Assembly (NCBI GenBank): GCA_963797085.1
Contig: CAWCOA010000019.1
Span: 124,001-188,000 of the forward strand
DNA from: JASJBU01 sp963797085
GTDB taxonomy: Bacteria; Pseudomonadota; Gammaproteobacteria; Chromatiales; Chromatiaceae
Reading direction: 5' to 3'
Length of the DNA: 64,000 bases
Shown here: positions 18,523 through 27,497 of the stretch, piece after piece
How positions within the stretch are numbered: the stretch's first letter is position 1
How the letters are laid out: every line of letters begins with the position of its first letter
Position numbers and translations under genes: made by a program
The notes under the pieces: model-generated
Seen by the model: the letters and a program-made list of their open reading frames with translations, nothing else
The model's database searches: none
Told to the model about the DNA's origin: nothing

Positions 18523-18624
18523 ATGACTACAGCTAGAAAAAAGGTATTGGTTATCGGCGGTCGAGGATTCATTGGAGGGCACATAGTCAGAGAGCTGCTG
18601 AATATTGACTTTGATGTTTGTATC
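18523..18624 (+). pseudogene. NAD-dependent epimerase, 5' fragment
   Basis: The ATG at 18523 starts MTTARKKVLVIGGRGFIGGH, a clean Rossmann NAD(P)-binding motif (GGxGFIG) of extended SDRs. After ~34 codons the reading runs into an IS66 end at 18625. The matching C-terminal part lies 2 kb away at 20621-20956, so this is one gene split by mobile DNA. It would have been cotranscribed with the nitroreductase-like gene that ends at 18520. Confidence 0.7.
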
Positions 18625-18655
18625 GTAAGCGTTCAATCTACGGGGCTATTGACCC
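18625..18655 (+). repeat. IS66-type terminal repeat, orphan copy
   Basis: 31 bases starting GTAAGCGTTC and ending GGGGCTATTGACCC. The same sequence, with one extra base, lies at 20014-20045 in the same orientation at the end of the IS66 remnant. GTAAGCG is the conserved tip of IS66-family inverted repeats. Here the rest of the element is missing. Confidence 0.75.
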
Positions 18656-18792
18656 CTTACCTGGCCGAGTTCTGCTATCGTTTCAATCGACGCTTCAGGC
18701 TTGAAGATATGATTCCTCGTCTGGGCTATGCAGCTGTACGGACACATCCAATGCCACAACGGCTATTAAGTATGGCTGAGGTTTGGGGGTAA
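18656..18792 (+). pseudogene. IS1595-family transposase, C-terminal remnant
   Basis: The reading YLAEFCYRFNRRF..., AAVRTHPMPQRLL, SMAEVWG-stop is the conserved end of IS1595-family transposases. Only the last ~45 residues remain, joined directly to the orphan IS66 end. It has no start of its own; the frame happens to read on from the epimerase fragment. Confidence 0.75.
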
Positions 18793-18919
18793 TCAGGTAA
18801 TATTTTGGACGTTGTAAATACTCCCCCACAAGATTTACTCGATGCTATTTCAGCAACTGAGCATGTTTTTCACCTTCGCTCGATCTAACGAGTCACTCTG
18901 TAAGCTTCAAAGAAATGAG

Positions 18920-18943
18920 TTTAGCGCCTATTGAGGTGCTAAA
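18920..18943 (-). terminator. Hairpin downstream of the SDR gene
   Basis: A 9-bp stem with one G-T type mismatch (TTTAGCGCC at 18920-18928 with GGTGCTAAA at 18935-18943) and a 6-nt loop, 27 bp past the stop of the minus-strand SDR gene. There is no long T tract, so termination is likely but not certain. Confidence 0.45.
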
Positions 18944-18970
18944 CTTTCAAATTTCAGCGGCAATTTGCGC

Positions 18971-19963
18971 TTACCTTAACAAGCCAAAAAACCTCATAAC
19001 CCCAGTCAAAAAAAGACTCGACCTTAACGACCAAAGGCGATTTGATTTTATCGAATCGTAGGGGAACGTATTGCCATACAATTGCAGTGTTTTTGCGTGT
19101 TCAATACGGCGGTCATGATCTTCATCGGTTTGGCCAATCTGATGTAAAACCGTGCGGGACGTTTGCCGTATCGCAAAAGGCAACAGTTTTCGTATGGTTT
19201 TTGCAGAGGCAACACTAACCAGCCCTTTAATGCCGCGAGGGCATATGTAGCTACGGTACTTTAATTTCTTATTGCTTAATGCCAATAATGCGACTTTGCG
19301 ACCAATGCCACGCACATCGTTTACATCAGCCAGCGGAAAGCTGAACCACTCCAACAATGAATCTTTGCGCACAATAATGCGCATCAGCATGTCTGTTTGA
19401 TAGGCACCGGGTAACACGACTGAAAGTTGATTACCCAAGGTTTGATGTAACCATCGCGTGGTTTTCTTCTTTACTTTTTCGTGAATGAGTAGCAGCGGAT
19501 CATTGATGCTGTCATGGGTAATCATTGCACTGAAATAGACAAGGTGCGTTTCAGCCGTCATTAATTGTGTTTGTAACAAAGCTTCAACCAATTCTACTTG
19601 CACACCGTAATTGAGCCTTAGCAACACTTCTTCCAGCTCTGGGTTAGTTTCAATTTCTGAATCTAAAAAACCCGATCCCGTGACTAAGATTACAGATTTC
19701 AAATAACCTTGGTTAGAGGCAATTAAATCACCTACCTGCTCTATCAAGGTCGATGTCGACTGCATGAAATCAGCACTAAGGTGATAAAAATGCGATTTTT
19801 GGTTAGCTGTTAAGCGGTCTACATTTTCGACCAATGCCGCAGCTCGCCGTGAAACGCCAATGACATTTATTGGCTCTGCCTGATTCAACAAACCTAATAG
19901 AACAGCATTTCCTAAACCTTCACTGTCACCGATTAGTAAAACAAAAGCGTGCTGATCCTTCAT
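18971..19963 (-). CDS. SDR family oxidoreductase-like protein
   Basis: 330 residues. The N-terminal VLLIGDSEGLGNAVLLGLL is a Rossmann motif, followed by a sheet strand with VILVTGSGF and HLVYFSAMITHDSIN. The expected YxxxK is not clear (a segment IHEKVKKKTTRWL stands near that point), so catalytic competence is uncertain. It is intact, on the opposite strand to the broken epimerase and lies between its two halves, flanked by IS1595 and IS66 remnants. It may have been carried in with them. Substrate unknown. Confidence 0.6.
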   Translation of the reverse strand: MKDQHAFVLLIGDSEGLGNAVLLGLLNQAEPINVIGVSRRAAALVENVDRLTANQKSHFYHLSADFMQSTSTLIEQVGDLIASNQGYLKSVILVTGSGFLDSEIETNPELEEVLLRLNYGVQVELVEALLQTQLMTAETHLVYFSAMITHDSINDPLLLIHEKVKKKTTRWLHQTLGNQLSVVLPGAYQTDMLMRIIVRKDSLLEWFSFPLADVNDVRGIGRKVALLALSNKKLKYRSYICPRGIKGLVSVASAKTIRKLLPFAIRQTSRTVLHQIGQTDEDHDRRIEHAKTLQLYGNTFPYDSIKSNRLWSLRSSLFLTGVMRFFGLLR

Positions 19964-20013
19964 ATCATGCCCTGCGTAACTAATTTCATAACAGGAGTAT
20001 AGGTAGCATGAAC

Positions 20014-20620
20014 GTAAGCGTTCAGATCTACGGGGCTATTGACCCATTTTATGCTAAATCTGATTTGAAAGGATTGGCTGGCAAATATTTTTCCTTCCAC
20101 CGCCTCGGGGTCAGTGATTCGACATCTTTGGCAGGATGCAGACTGACACGCTGCAAGCACATCCACCAGATAGGTATAGGGGTCAATGTCCTGTAACCGA
20201 CAGGTGGTCAGCAGGCTTTGGATGATGCCGACCTGTTTTGCACCCACCTCGGTCCAACAGAACAACCATGACTTGCGTCCCATCGCGATCACCCGTAGAG
20301 CCCGTTCCAAATGATTGGTGTCGATAGGCACATCGGGATCACCCAGATAGACACGCAGTTGCGCCTGATGATTGTCGGCATAGTTCAAGGCCTTGGAGAG
20401 CAGATCGCTGTTGACCAGATCTATACGTTGGCGTTGCTCGTGAATCCAGCCAAAGAAAGCCTCAACCCGTGATTGGCTGTGTTGGCTGCGGTATTGTAGC
20501 TTGTCTTTACCCGTGAGTTGCTTGTCTCGGATCTCAGCCTCGATGCGGTAGAGCTCTCCAATCTGTTCCAGGGCTTCCTGGGCAGCCGGATCACTGTCCT
20601 TCGCCCGCTCAAAGTAACGT
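20014..20620 (-). mobile_element. IS66-family insertion sequence remnant
   Basis: The minus strand encodes the C-terminal ~190 residues of an IS66 transposase: YFERAKDSDPAAQEALEQIG, VPIDTNHLERALRVIAMGRK, SWLFCWTEVGAKQVGIIQSL, DPYTYLVDVL, then after one extra base QRVSLHPAKDVESLTPRRW and a TAA at 20049. The element's tip GTAAGCG lies at 20014. The 5' two-thirds of the transposase, the accessory orfs and the other end are absent. The break point at ~20620 abuts the epimerase 3' fragment. Confidence 0.85.
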
Positions 20621-20956
20621 CATAACAAGTCTGGTTTAACCACTTCGCTGCATATGAAATTTCATGCGGAGGAATTAATTCAGAAATACCTTCGAGATGG
20701 CTTGCATGGCGTGTTTGTAAACCCAACACTGTTGTTAAGGTTCATAGCGTTTTGTTCTGAATGCATAGGATTGTTGGGACGTAAACCCGCCCCTGAATTG
20801 CCTCTATTGGCAGTCGACATGGTACGGTATGGTTTGCAGCATTATGATCTTTCCACAATGTAAAATGATCTCAATATTGAACCTGAACCGCTGGACCAAT
20901 CTATCAAGGATGCCTATAATTGGTTCGTAAAATACAAGTACCTGAAAATTCAATAA
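20621..20956 (+). pseudogene. NAD-dependent epimerase, 3' fragment
   Basis: The plus-strand reading MKFHAEELIQKYLRDGL, GVFVNPTLLL, KPAPELPLLAVDM matches the second half of extended SDR/epimerases (the xxKxxAEEL helix after the catalytic Lys, then VNPT). A TAA at 20861 interrupts it, but the frame continues with NDLNIEPEPLDQSIKDAYNW and FVKYKYL to a TAA at 20954, exactly the C-terminal element of this family. A single A-to-T change of an AAA codon explains the stop. The middle ~110 residues of the original protein are lost. Confidence 0.65.
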
Positions 20957-21229
20957 AAATAAAATGGCCCATGGCACAATCGGTAGATTTACCTGTCTGC
21001 GTTACTTTGCCTGTTGAGCCAGAAATAGTGTTGATTATTAATACATTGCTATGCAACACCATGACACCAAACATTTTATATATAAATCATAGAGTTATAG
21101 ATGCCATATACTATCCATGAAAAAAAAATGAAATTTTTTCCTATTTTTTTCACCGGATCACTAAAGAATGGGGTCATCAAGACCGCTATAGGCCAGAAGG
21201 CAAGAATATAGCTTAACTCAATAAATAAT

Positions 21230-21649
21230 ATGCTCCCCTCCCGTTCTGGAATAGCTGCAGTAATGTTGCTTTGCGCATCACTGCAAGCCAGCGCGCTGGA
21301 GGTTGTCACTAATCCATTGGTCAATGAGAAGACACTCCCACTAAGCAGCCTTCGCGCAATCTTCAGCATGCGCAAGACACAGTGGTCCAATGGCACGCCA
21401 ATTCGTGTCTATGTCCTTGGCGATAAAAATTCGATCCACGCGCAGTTCAGCAAGCAGATACTGGGGGTTTTTCCTCACCAATTACGTAGGGCCTGGAATC
21501 GACAAATCTACTCGGGAACTGGACAGTCTCCCCATATCGTCAACACGGAAGATGAGATGCGCCAGCAGATCGAAACAATGCCTGGCGCAATTGGGTATCT
21601 GTCAGAGGACCAGCTCAATGACCATGTTCGAAAAATTGAAATCGAATAA
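21230..21649 (+). CDS. Periplasmic phosphate-binding-like protein, short
   Basis: 139 residues with a signal peptide (IAAVMLLCASLQASA). The body resembles one lobe of PstS-like binding proteins: LSSLRAIFSMRKTQWSNGTP, then ...MRQQIETMPGAIGYLSEDQL, the GAIGY motif of the family. It is about half the usual length. Its end overlaps the start of the porin gene by 32 bp. The three-gene set binding protein - porin - GGDEF/EAL suggests a sensory or uptake unit. Confidence 0.7.
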   Translation: MLPSRSGIAAVMLLCASLQASALEVVTNPLVNEKTLPLSSLRAIFSMRKTQWSNGTPIRVYVLGDKNSIHAQFSKQILGVFPHQLRRAWNRQIYSGTGQSPHIVNTEDEMRQQIETMPGAIGYLSEDQLNDHVRKIEIE

Positions 21650-22823
21650 TTTTCTTTCACTCTGCCTAGTACTCGCCTGGTCTATGACAACCCATGCAAC
21701 TGAGGTTGTTGGATGGGACGATCAATTCCAGGTCCACGGCTTCCTGACTCAAGGTTATGTGAAAACCACGGATAATAACTTCTTCGGAGACAGCAAGGAT
21801 GGCAGTTTCGAATTTCGAGAGTTAGGAGTCAATTCCTCATATCGCTTCAATCCACAACTGATGGTCTCGGCCCAACTGTTGTCTCGCACCGCTGGAGAGA
21901 TGTACAACGGCTCCCTAAACCTTGATTATGCTCAGCTCGATTACACACCCTATTCCAGCGATCAAGGCCGTTTCGGCTTCATTCTCGGGCGCTCCAAGAA
22001 CCCACTTGGATTTTACAATGATACTCGTGATGTAGCATCTACCCGCCCCAGCATCTTCGTGCCACAAGTCATTTACTGGGACCGGGCACGGAACACCGTA
22101 CTCTCGAATGACGGCGGCATGCTCTATGCTGATCTGCACGAGAATCTGCATAGCTTTTATTTTCATCTCTTATTCGGAAAGACACCCATTGATGAAAACG
22201 TTGAAAAAATCTACTTACCTCCGCAGTTAGAGCCAGAGTTAGAACAGCAAGGCTATACAATAGGCGGTCGCCTGTTATATGAGTGGGACGGTGGAGTCTT
22301 TCGACTGGCGTTGAGTGGCGCGAGCCTCACTCTAGATGGAGAAATGGCAGGCGGCACGATGAATGGAAGCGTCGACATCGATTACTGGATTGCTTCAGCC
22401 CAATACAACCAGGGACCCTGGAGCCTGACCCTGGAGTATATGAATCAGCCCATAGACTACCAGGGGTTTAATAATGTCATGGATGTGGGAAATACCACAG
22501 TGGATGGTTACTACCTACAGGGTAACTACAGGCTCTCCGCAGATTGGGAAATCCTTGCCAGATATGAAGAGGCCCATTTTGACAAAGATGACAGGGATGG
22601 AACCGAGTCCAGTAGTAAATTTATTGGGACACACCCTTATAATTATTATGCAAAAATGTGGACAGTTGGAGTTCTTTGGGAACCCACTGACAAGCTGATA
22701 CTACGTGCGGAATACAGCCGTGTAGACGGCACGCTTTTCCTATCCAACCTGGAAAACCCTGTCCCGCTTGAAACAGAAAGGTACTGGAACATGCTGGCCC
22801 TGCTTGTTTCCTACAGTTTCTAG
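21618..22823 (+). CDS. Outer membrane beta-barrel (porin-like) protein
   Basis: The likely start is the ATG at 21618 (MTMFEKLKSNN) or 21624, giving ~400 residues; the frame extends upstream only inside the previous gene. A signal peptide (FLSLCLVLAWSMTTHA) is followed by alternating amphipathic strands such as FQVHGFLTQGYVKTT, WSLTLEYMNQP and DWEILARYEEAHF, ending in a terminal Phe (LLVSYSF), the BAM recognition signature of outer membrane barrels. The substrate is unknown. Confidence 0.8.
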   Translation: MTMFEKLKSNNFLSLCLVLAWSMTTHATEVVGWDDQFQVHGFLTQGYVKTTDNNFFGDSKDGSFEFRELGVNSSYRFNPQLMVSAQLLSRTAGEMYNGSLNLDYAQLDYTPYSSDQGRFGFILGRSKNPLGFYNDTRDVASTRPSIFVPQVIYWDRARNTVLSNDGGMLYADLHENLHSFYFHLLFGKTPIDENVEKIYLPPQLEPELEQQGYTIGGRLLYEWDGGVFRLALSGASLTLDGEMAGGTMNGSVDIDYWIASAQYNQGPWSLTLEYMNQPIDYQGFNNVMDVGNTTVDGYYLQGNYRLSADWEILARYEEAHFDKDDRDGTESSSKFIGTHPYNYYAKMWTVGVLWEPTDKLILRAEYSRVDGTLFLSNLENPVPLETERYWNMLALLVSYSF

Positions 22824-22832
22824 CGCCTTCCG

Positions 22833-25766
22833 ATGAAGGGTGCGGCTCGGCCATTGGAATCAACCACCAAGGGCACTCGCTTCTTAAGCCTAAAATGGAA
22901 AGCCGTTCTAATTTTCAGCCTGGTACTGATATCCGTGAATACGGGTCTCGCTATTCTTGGCTACTGGCAACTCAGAGAACAATTTTCCCTGCAGCAAACA
23001 CAAATCAATAAACAACACATCCAGGAACTCGAAGCACTCGTTGGAAACAGTTTTAATGAATTAGAGCAAATTGCCTCTCTTGTACCCACCTTGGTGCAGG
23101 CTGATAGTTCACCGGCGCCCATGTCACAGCGACTGGCGAACATGTTCCTCGAACAGTCAGCCACATTAGAGTTTGATTGGGGGCTGGATGAAGTCAGCTT
23201 CTTTTCCAACCAGAGCAACCTCTTGTTTGCCCTACGCCCACCGGAGAATATTGAACATTTCATTCCAATTATTCGGCAGGTAAATCTGACTGAACAACCT
23301 GAATTTCTGTTGAACTGCAGCGATCAGTGCAAGCAATATGTCGCAATTCCTGTGCTCAAGCAAGGTGAAAAAATTGGCGTGCTGCTGCTAAGCCGCCTGA
23401 TTGCGGATGCCATCATCTCATTCAAAGACATCACAGCTGCCGACATCGCTGTCATTACAGAGGATATAAACCAAAATAAAATCCAAGTTACAGGCAGATT
23501 TCTGAGTAATTGGCAACGCTATATTGTTGCTCTGACAGATCCTGAAACGAACATGCAACTCTTGCAGAATATTTCAGAAAATTTTAGTTTCGAAGACTTA
23601 CAGCGTGGCGGTTCTGAAATCGAACACAATGATCAACACTTCATGTTGCAGTCTTTACAGATTGGTAGTGAAGTCATTGGAAAATCGACGCATTTCATAC
23701 TCATCAATGACATTACAGAGTCTGTTCAACATATCAAACAAGCCACAGAGAAGAACATCTTCTTTGGCCTGGTGGGATTCATTCTCTCCGAGACGTTGCT
23801 GCTGCTGTTACTCTGGCGACCATTGAATCGATTATTGCTACTTTCCAGGAGTCTTCCCCTGCTCGCGCACAATGCTTATAGCGAGGTCCGGACTAAACTC
23901 AGTTCAACCACCCACTACTTGCACAAAGACGAGATCGATATCGCCGGTGAAACCACACTGGAGCTCACCAACACACTGGAATCCCTCCACCAAGAGGTCC
24001 AGGTGCAGACCGAGAATTTAATTGCGAGGGGAAAGGAACTGGCCCAGGAACGTGATTTTGTCACCGGCCTGTTGAATAGCGCTCAAGTGATCATTCTCAC
24101 TCAGGATTGTGACGGTCAGCTATTGACCTTGAATAGTAAAGGCAAGATATATCTCGACCACCTTAACAAAATAACCGAGCATGCCAAGTTTCATCAGCTT
24201 ATCAGCGAAGAGTCGAACGATGCCATATTTAAACAGGCATTAGAAAGACTGAAAGCAGAGGAAATCCACTCATATCAGCATGATAGCAACATCATAACCA
24301 GCGACAATACAAAACGGACCATATCCTGGATTCACTCCCGATTATCCGGTAAACGCAAACCCGGAGTACCTATCATCTTATCAGTAGGCCTGGACATCAC
24401 CGATAGGGAGGAGGCAGAGCGGAGACTGACCTGGCTGGCCAATCATGATCCACTCACCGGACTCTATAATCGGCGCTATTTTCAGGGTACCTTCGAAGAC
24501 TTGCTGTCGATGGCGGAACGTTATGCACACAGCGTGGCCTTGCTCTTCTTTGACCTCGATCAGTTTAAATATGTCAACGATACCAGTGGCCATCAGGCAG
24601 GTGATGCGATGCTGCGAGTGGTGGCTGAAAAGTTAATTCAGATAACCCGTACGACCGATTTACTGGCCAGACTCGGAGGTGATGAGTTCGCTGTTGTGAT
24701 CCCCGAATCTGATGTCAAAGGCGCCATACAGGTAGCCGAGAAGATCCTGAGTACGCTGAAACAGATATCAATACCGACCAAGGGCCGCAGTCACCGCATT
24801 TCTGCCAGCATCGGAATCGTGATGTATCCAGAGCATGGCAATACCGTACAAGACCTGATGTCCAACGCTGACCTGGCCATGTATGAGGCAAAGGGTATTG
24901 GTAGAGACAGTGGTAGAGACCGCTGGCATCTTTTTGCCCTGGACGACCAGATCCGGGAGCAGATGACTGAACGTGTCGCCTGGAAGGACAAGATTGAGCA
25001 AGCGCTGGCAAATTCGGCATTTTTACTCTACTACCAACCGATTCTGGAGATCAAATCTGGGCGCATCAGCCACTATGAAGTACTTATACGCATGCGAGAG
25101 AGTGACGGCAGCATAGCAACACCCGGTGATTTCATCCCGGTGGCTGAAAGAACCGGATTGATTCATAGTATCGACCGTTTTGTATTGAGTGAAGCAATCA
25201 CCCAACTGGCAAATATATCCAGGTCATCGAAAATGGAAATCAACCTTTCTATCAACCTATCAGGTCGCGTGGTTGATGATCCGGAGTTACTGCCCCTGCT
25301 TAAACAACTGCTCAACCTGAGTGGAGTCAATCCTCAGAATCTGGTTTTTGAATTGACCGAAACCGCTACCCTGGCAAACATGGGATTGGCTGAAAAACTG
25401 ATGTATGAACTACGCAATCTGGGTTGCCGATTTGCCATGGATGACTTCGGTGTTGGATTCTCATCTTTCTACTACCTGCGTGAACTGCCACTCGATATTG
25501 TGAAAATCGATGGCTCCTTCATTCGTCAACTTCCCAACAGTCCGGAAGACCGTATCTTTGTAAGAGCCCTGACCCAGATGGCATCCGGCTTAAACAAGCT
25601 GACCATTGCAGAATTTGTTGAGGATGAAGAGACCCTGAAACTACTGGCTGAGATCGGTGTGGATTATGCACAAGGCTACTATATCGGCAAGCCACAGCCG
25701 GAAATACTCACCACTGAATTTTTTAAACCCACTTTCACGCCTGGTACTCCTTCAATAGGGCAATGA
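22833..25766 (+). CDS. Membrane GGDEF-EAL c-di-GMP enzyme
   Basis: 977 residues. A TM helix at ~23-45 and a periplasmic Cache-like region (~50-300) precede a second TM (~305-330), a linker and PAS-like segment (~400-525), a GGDEF domain (signature at residues ~614-618, LGGDEFAVV) and an EAL domain. The EAL motif reads EVLIRM (~749), keeping the essential Glu; NLVFELTETA, DDFGVGFSS and DIVKIDG are all present, so the phosphodiesterase half looks catalytically complete. It starts 9 bp after the porin gene. The periplasmic region may sense the ligand bound by the first gene. Confidence 0.92.
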   Translation: MKGAARPLESTTKGTRFLSLKWKAVLIFSLVLISVNTGLAILGYWQLREQFSLQQTQINKQHIQELEALVGNSFNELEQIASLVPTLVQADSSPAPMSQRLANMFLEQSATLEFDWGLDEVSFFSNQSNLLFALRPPENIEHFIPIIRQVNLTEQPEFLLNCSDQCKQYVAIPVLKQGEKIGVLLLSRLIADAIISFKDITAADIAVITEDINQNKIQVTGRFLSNWQRYIVALTDPETNMQLLQNISENFSFEDLQRGGSEIEHNDQHFMLQSLQIGSEVIGKSTHFILINDITESVQHIKQATEKNIFFGLVGFILSETLLLLLLWRPLNRLLLLSRSLPLLAHNAYSEVRTKLSSTTHYLHKDEIDIAGETTLELTNTLESLHQEVQVQTENLIARGKELAQERDFVTGLLNSAQVIILTQDCDGQLLTLNSKGKIYLDHLNKITEHAKFHQLISEESNDAIFKQALERLKAEEIHSYQHDSNIITSDNTKRTISWIHSRLSGKRKPGVPIILSVGLDITDREEAERRLTWLANHDPLTGLYNRRYFQGTFEDLLSMAERYAHSVALLFFDLDQFKYVNDTSGHQAGDAMLRVVAEKLIQITRTTDLLARLGGDEFAVVIPESDVKGAIQVAEKILSTLKQISIPTKGRSHRISASIGIVMYPEHGNTVQDLMSNADLAMYEAKGIGRDSGRDRWHLFALDDQIREQMTERVAWKDKIEQALANSAFLLYYQPILEIKSGRISHYEVLIRMRESDGSIATPGDFIPVAERTGLIHSIDRFVLSEAITQLANISRSSKMEINLSINLSGRVVDDPELLPLLKQLLNLSGVNPQNLVFELTETATLANMGLAEKLMYELRNLGCRFAMDDFGVGFSSFYYLRELPLDIVKIDGSFIRQLPNSPEDRIFVRALTQMASGLNKLTIAEFVEDEETLKLLAEIGVDYAQGYYIGKPQPEILTTEFFKPTFTPGTPSIGQ

Positions 25767-25778
25767 AGGAGTACCAGG
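25740..25778. repeat. Perfect 15-bp inverted repeat at the end of the GGDEF/EAL gene
   Basis: CCTGGTACTCCTTCA at 25740-25754 pairs perfectly with 25764-25778 across a 9-nt loop. It covers the stop codon of the gene (25764-25766). It may act as a terminator or mRNA stabiliser. No T tract follows. Confidence 0.6.
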
Positions 25779-25868
25779 CTGCTCCGCGCTCTCGGTCAAT
25801 AGTTGCGCGCAACTGCTCACAGATGGCGTATAATTGCATTCCTGATACTTCATGAGCTGGTTAGCACC

Positions 25869-26141
25869 ATGTCCAATATCCGTAGACTCGTTCTTGATGT
25901 GCTGAAACCCCACCATCCCAATGCGCTGGATTTTGCCGCCACACTGGCAGATCTGGGAACAGACTACAAGATCAAACTGACAGTCATCGAAGTCGATGAA
26001 AAAACCGAAACGATCAGCCTGAATATTGCAGGCCAAAGTATTCACTTTGAGCAAATCAGCGAAACAATCAAAAGATTGGGGGCCTCCATACACAGCATCG
26101 ATGAAGTCGAAGTGGATAGCGAAGACAGTCCGCCTGCATAA
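25869..26141 (+). CDS. DUF211 family protein
   Basis: 90 residues from the ATG at 25869 (MSNIRRLVLDVLKPHHPN). The family signature is clear: RRLVLDVLKPH, a middle strand (KIKLTVIEVDEKTET) and the conserved end GASIHSIDEVEV. DUF211 proteins are small ferredoxin-fold proteins of unknown function found mainly in archaea and some bacteria. It is followed 42 bp later by a VIT1-like membrane protein, a known pairing. Confidence 0.85.
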   Translation: MSNIRRLVLDVLKPHHPNALDFAATLADLGTDYKIKLTVIEVDEKTETISLNIAGQSIHFEQISETIKRLGASIHSIDEVEVDSEDSPPA

Positions 26142-26183
26142 TCATTTCCAGCATTCGGTCAGGACAAGACCCTATTCTTGCGT

Positions 26184-26768
26184 ATGTCATCAGTAGATTC
26201 GAAAAAATTGCTGCAACATATTCAACGTGCCCATGGAATAGCAAGGCGCTATTTCGTTACCAACGGCTTTGATGGAGCCTTGACCATGCTTGGCATGATG
26301 TCTGGCTTTTATTCCCAGGATCGTGTTGATCTGTCAGTAGCAATCAGCGCCTCCCTGGGAGCAGCCATTGCGCTGTTCATGAGCGGCTTGAGCAGCGCTT
26401 ATCTGAGTGAGTCGGCAGAACGCCGCAGAGAGCTGGAGGACCTGGAGCAAGCCCTGATCACCAATCTTCATGCGAGCGATTATGGTAAAGCTAGCCGATA
26501 TCTACCGATAGTCATTGCCCTCATCAATGGCTTCTCACCCCTGCTCATATCACTGCTGATCCTGTCACCCCTCTGGTTGTCTCTACAGGGCATAACGCTA
26601 CCGGTCTCCCCTTTACTGGCTGCCATTCTAATCGCACTGGCGTGTACTTTCCTGCTTGGGCTGTTCCTTGGTAGGATCAGCAGGACACATTGGCTGTGGG
26701 CTGGTTTACGCGCACTATCGATTGCCATATTAACGTCCGTTATTATTTTCATCGCATCAGCCAGTTGA
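26184..26768 (+). CDS. VIT1/CCC1-like membrane protein
   Basis: 194 residues from the ATG at 26184. The N-terminal half has the Fe/Mn-transporter pattern NGFDGALTMLGMMSGFYS with small residues in the next helix (AAIALFMSGLSSAYLSE), and an acidic cytoplasmic loop (ERRRELEDLEQAL), followed by three TM helices. This matches the VIT family that moves iron or manganese out of the cytosol. It lies between DUF211 and pdsR with 40-45 bp gaps, so they may form one transcript. The metal is not shown. Confidence 0.75.
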   Translation: MSSVDSKKLLQHIQRAHGIARRYFVTNGFDGALTMLGMMSGFYSQDRVDLSVAISASLGAAIALFMSGLSSAYLSESAERRRELEDLEQALITNLHASDYGKASRYLPIVIALINGFSPLLISLLILSPLWLSLQGITLPVSPLLAAILIALACTFLLGLFLGRISRTHWLWAGLRALSIAILTSVIIFIASAS

Positions 26769-26807
26769 TGGTCATTAACTCATCCAACATCCAGCATAAC
26801 TACACCC

Positions 26808-27497
26808 ATGCCTAAAGAGATTGTCATTGTAGAGGATGAGCCTGTCATCAGAGACAACTATGCCGATTATCTGTCCCGGCTGGGCTACCTCGTTGCCGGT
26901 TTTAGCTCCCGTCAGGAAGCAATGAAATCCTTTGCATCCAAACTACCTGACCTGGTGATACTCGATATCGGACTGCAGGATGACATCGATGGCGGATTCA
27001 CCCTTTGTCAGGACCTCCGCGCTCGTTCAGCGACCCTTCCCATCATCTTCCTCACCGCCCGGGACAGTGATTTCGACAGCGTCGCAGGTCTACGCCTGGG
27101 TGCAGACGACTATCTGACAAAAGATATCAGCCTGCCTCATTTGACCGCGAGGATCGCCGCCCTATTCCGCCGCCAGGATGCCATGCAACACGCCACTTCC
27201 TCAGTGCGGACGATAAAGCAAGGCAGCTTGGAACTGGACCCAGAGCGGCTGCTGGCTTCATGGAATGATCGTCAAGTGGATTTGACTGTCACTGAATTCT
27301 GGATTGTCCATTCGCTGGTCCGCCATCCTGGCCATGTGCGCAATCGTGACCGCCTCATGGAAGATGCGAACATTCTGGTGGATGCTGCGAGTATCAGCAC
27401 CCACATCAAGCGCATTCGCAGAAAGTTTCAGCGCATCGAAGAAAATTTTAACTGTATCGAGGCTGTTTACGGCGCCGGATACCGCTGGCAGTCCTAG
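26808..27497 (+). CDS. pdsR: Dedicated sortase system response regulator
   Basis: 229 residues. Receiver domain with acidic pocket EDE (9-11), phospho-acceptor Asp53 in LVILDIGL, Thr/Lys positions FLTARD and YLTKDI, then an OmpR-type winged helix (DLTVTEFWIVHSLVRHPGHV, STHIKRIRRKF, VYGAGYRW). This type matches the proteobacterial dedicated sortase system response regulator PdsR. Its stop codon (TAG 27495) is also the first three bases of the MITE that follows. The cognate kinase is the gene after the MITE. Confidence 0.85.
   Translation: MPKEIVIVEDEPVIRDNYADYLSRLGYLVAGFSSRQEAMKSFASKLPDLVILDIGLQDDIDGGFTLCQDLRARSATLPIIFLTARDSDFDSVAGLRLGADDYLTKDISLPHLTARIAALFRRQDAMQHATSSVRTIKQGSLELDPERLLASWNDRQVDLTVTEFWIVHSLVRHPGHVRNRDRLMEDANILVDAASISTHIKRIRRKFQRIEENFNCIEAVYGAGYRWQS

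Noticed and set aside
20971..21120. 49-codon ORF upstream of the binding-protein gene
   Set aside because: No ribosome site and an AT-rich, low-information product; judged to be chance.
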